The notes under the pieces are model-generated. The model was not told the origin of the DNA, ran no database searches, and saw nothing but the letters and a program-made list of their open reading frames with translations. A DNA stretch of 7,122 nt from UBA668 sp046076025. Lineage in GTDB: Bacteria > Actinomycetota > Acidimicrobiia > Acidimicrobiales > Ilumatobacteraceae. The DNA lies in NCBI GenBank assembly GCA_046076025.1, contig JBJTRF010000024.1, positions 1 through 7,122 of the forward strand. Reading direction: 5' to 3'. A program made the translations under genes and the position numbers. Positions 6,560 to 7,122 of this stretch are shown in pieces. How positions within the stretch are numbered: the first letter of the stretch is position 1; each line of letters starts with the position of its first letter.

Positions 6560-6586
6560 CTGGCACTCAACACTACCGACTGCCAG
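6560..6586. promoter_or_regulatory. CIRCE-like operator upstream of hrcA
   Basis: On the plus strand CTGGCACTC and GACTGCCAG are separated by exactly 9 nt. The arms pair at eight of nine positions. The classic CIRCE element is TTAGCACTC-N9-GAGTGCTAA. The left arm matches it at seven of nine positions and the right arm at six, and the outer changes to G/C fit a GC-rich genome. Position upstream of hrcA, the gene for the CIRCE-binding repressor, makes a functional operator likely. On the minus strand the spacer contains TAGTGT (6575-6570), a possible -10 without a clear -35. The phrB stop codon lies inside the element. Confidence 0.75.
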
Positions 6587-7122
6587 CCGCCGGCGCCGTC
6601 ACGGTCCGATAGCGGCTCAGCGCCTCTGCCCGCTCGACAGCGTGGTCGACCATCGGCGGCGGGTACCCGTCGGGACGGCGCAGGCCGGGATCGTGCACCA
6701 CCTTGCCTGCGATGCCCGCCAGTTCAGGCACCCACCGGCGGACATAGTCGCCGTCGGGGTCGAACCGCTCGCCCTGCGACGTCGGGTTGAACACACGGAA
6801 GTACGGCGCCGCATCGGTGCCGGTGCCGGCCGTCCACTGCCAGCCGTGGGCGTTCGAGGCGAGGTCGCCGTCGACGAGCTGGCGCATGAAGTGCGCCGCC
6901 CCCCACTGCCACGGCAGGTGCAGGTCCTTGACGAGGAAGCTGGCGACGATCATCCGCACCCGGTTGTGCATCCAGCCGGTGGACCACAACTGCCGCATGC
7001 CGGCATCGACGATCCCGAATCCCGTACGGCCCCTTTGCCAGGCGGCGAGGCCGACCGGATCCTTCGCCCAGGGAAATCGCGCATAGTCGGATCGCAAGGG
7101 GGCGTCGCTCGTGTGCGGAAAG
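6573..7122 (-). CDS. phrB: Deoxyribodipyrimidine photolyase (cryptochrome/photolyase family), C-terminal part
   Basis: Light-driven flavoenzyme that splits UV-induced pyrimidine dimers. Only the last 182 residues lie in the window; the N-terminal antenna domain and the start are beyond the right edge. The visible part is the helical FAD-binding domain: FPWAKDP (16-22 of the fragment), the strongly conserved run IVDAGMRQLWSTGWMHNRVR (37-56) followed by MIVASFLVKDL, then NAHGWQWTAGTGTDAAPYFR (90-109), FNPTSQGERFDPDGDYVRRW (111-130), and the ending YPPPMVDHAVERAEALSRY. All are hallmarks of class I CPD photolyases; a cryptochrome cannot be fully excluded from the fragment. The reading frame is intact to a TAG stop at 6575-6573, 47 nt before hrcA. 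It lies on the same strand as the heat-shock genes but is probably a separate transcription unit, since the CIRCE-like element overlaps its end. Confidence 0.93.
   Translation of the reverse strand, partial: FPHTSDAPLRSDYARFPWAKDPVGLAAWQRGRTGFGIVDAGMRQLWSTGWMHNRVRMIVASFLVKDLHLPWQWGAAHFMRQLVDGDLASNAHGWQWTAGTGTDAAPYFRVFNPTSQGERFDPDGDYVRRWVPELAGIAGKVVHDPGLRRPDGYPPPMVDHAVERAEALSRYRTVTAPAAGSR

Overview
This 7.1 kb, GC-rich window looks like chromosomal DNA of an actinobacterium (Actinomycetota). The evidence is the high GC content, a BldD-type regulator, a CIRCE-like operator next to hrcA-dnaJ, and GTG starts. The lack of close resemblance to Streptomyces or Mycobacterium proteins would fit a deeper lineage such as Acidimicrobiia, but that placement is inference. 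No insertion sequence, phage gene, CRISPR array or rRNA is visible.

Layout from left to right. The left edge holds the first 30 nt of a tRNA gene on the minus strand, with a plausible promoter -10 element just outside it. A single plus-strand gene (200-1939) encodes a soluble PAS-GGDEF-EAL protein. Both its cyclic-di-GMP domains lack key catalytic residues, so it is probably a sensor or receptor and not a working enzyme. It converges, with only 30 nt between stop codons, on a run of minus-strand genes that fills the rest of the window.

Read in their own direction (right to left), the minus-strand genes are: the C-terminal part of a DNA photolyase (phrB, cut by the window edge); hrcA (heat-shock repressor); dnaJ (type I co-chaperone, start overlapping the hrcA stop as TGATG); rsmE (16S rRNA m3U1498 methyltransferase); bldD (regulator with an intact cyclic-di-GMP-binding signature); and hemW (radical SAM heme-handling protein). 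hrcA-dnaJ-rsmE is a classic tight stress operon. A CIRCE-like inverted repeat just upstream of hrcA, overlapping the phrB stop codon, suggests HrcA autoregulation. bldD has its own 131-nt upstream gap with an AT-rich patch and a good ribosome binding site, so it probably starts a second unit, bldD-hemW. The 40-nt gap in that unit contains two overlapping, mutually exclusive GC hairpins.

No wholly new system is evident. The most interesting signal is a pair of cyclic-di-GMP-related genes close together: a degenerate GGDEF-EAL protein and a BldD whose RxD-x8-RxxD motif is fully preserved. They face each other across hemW.
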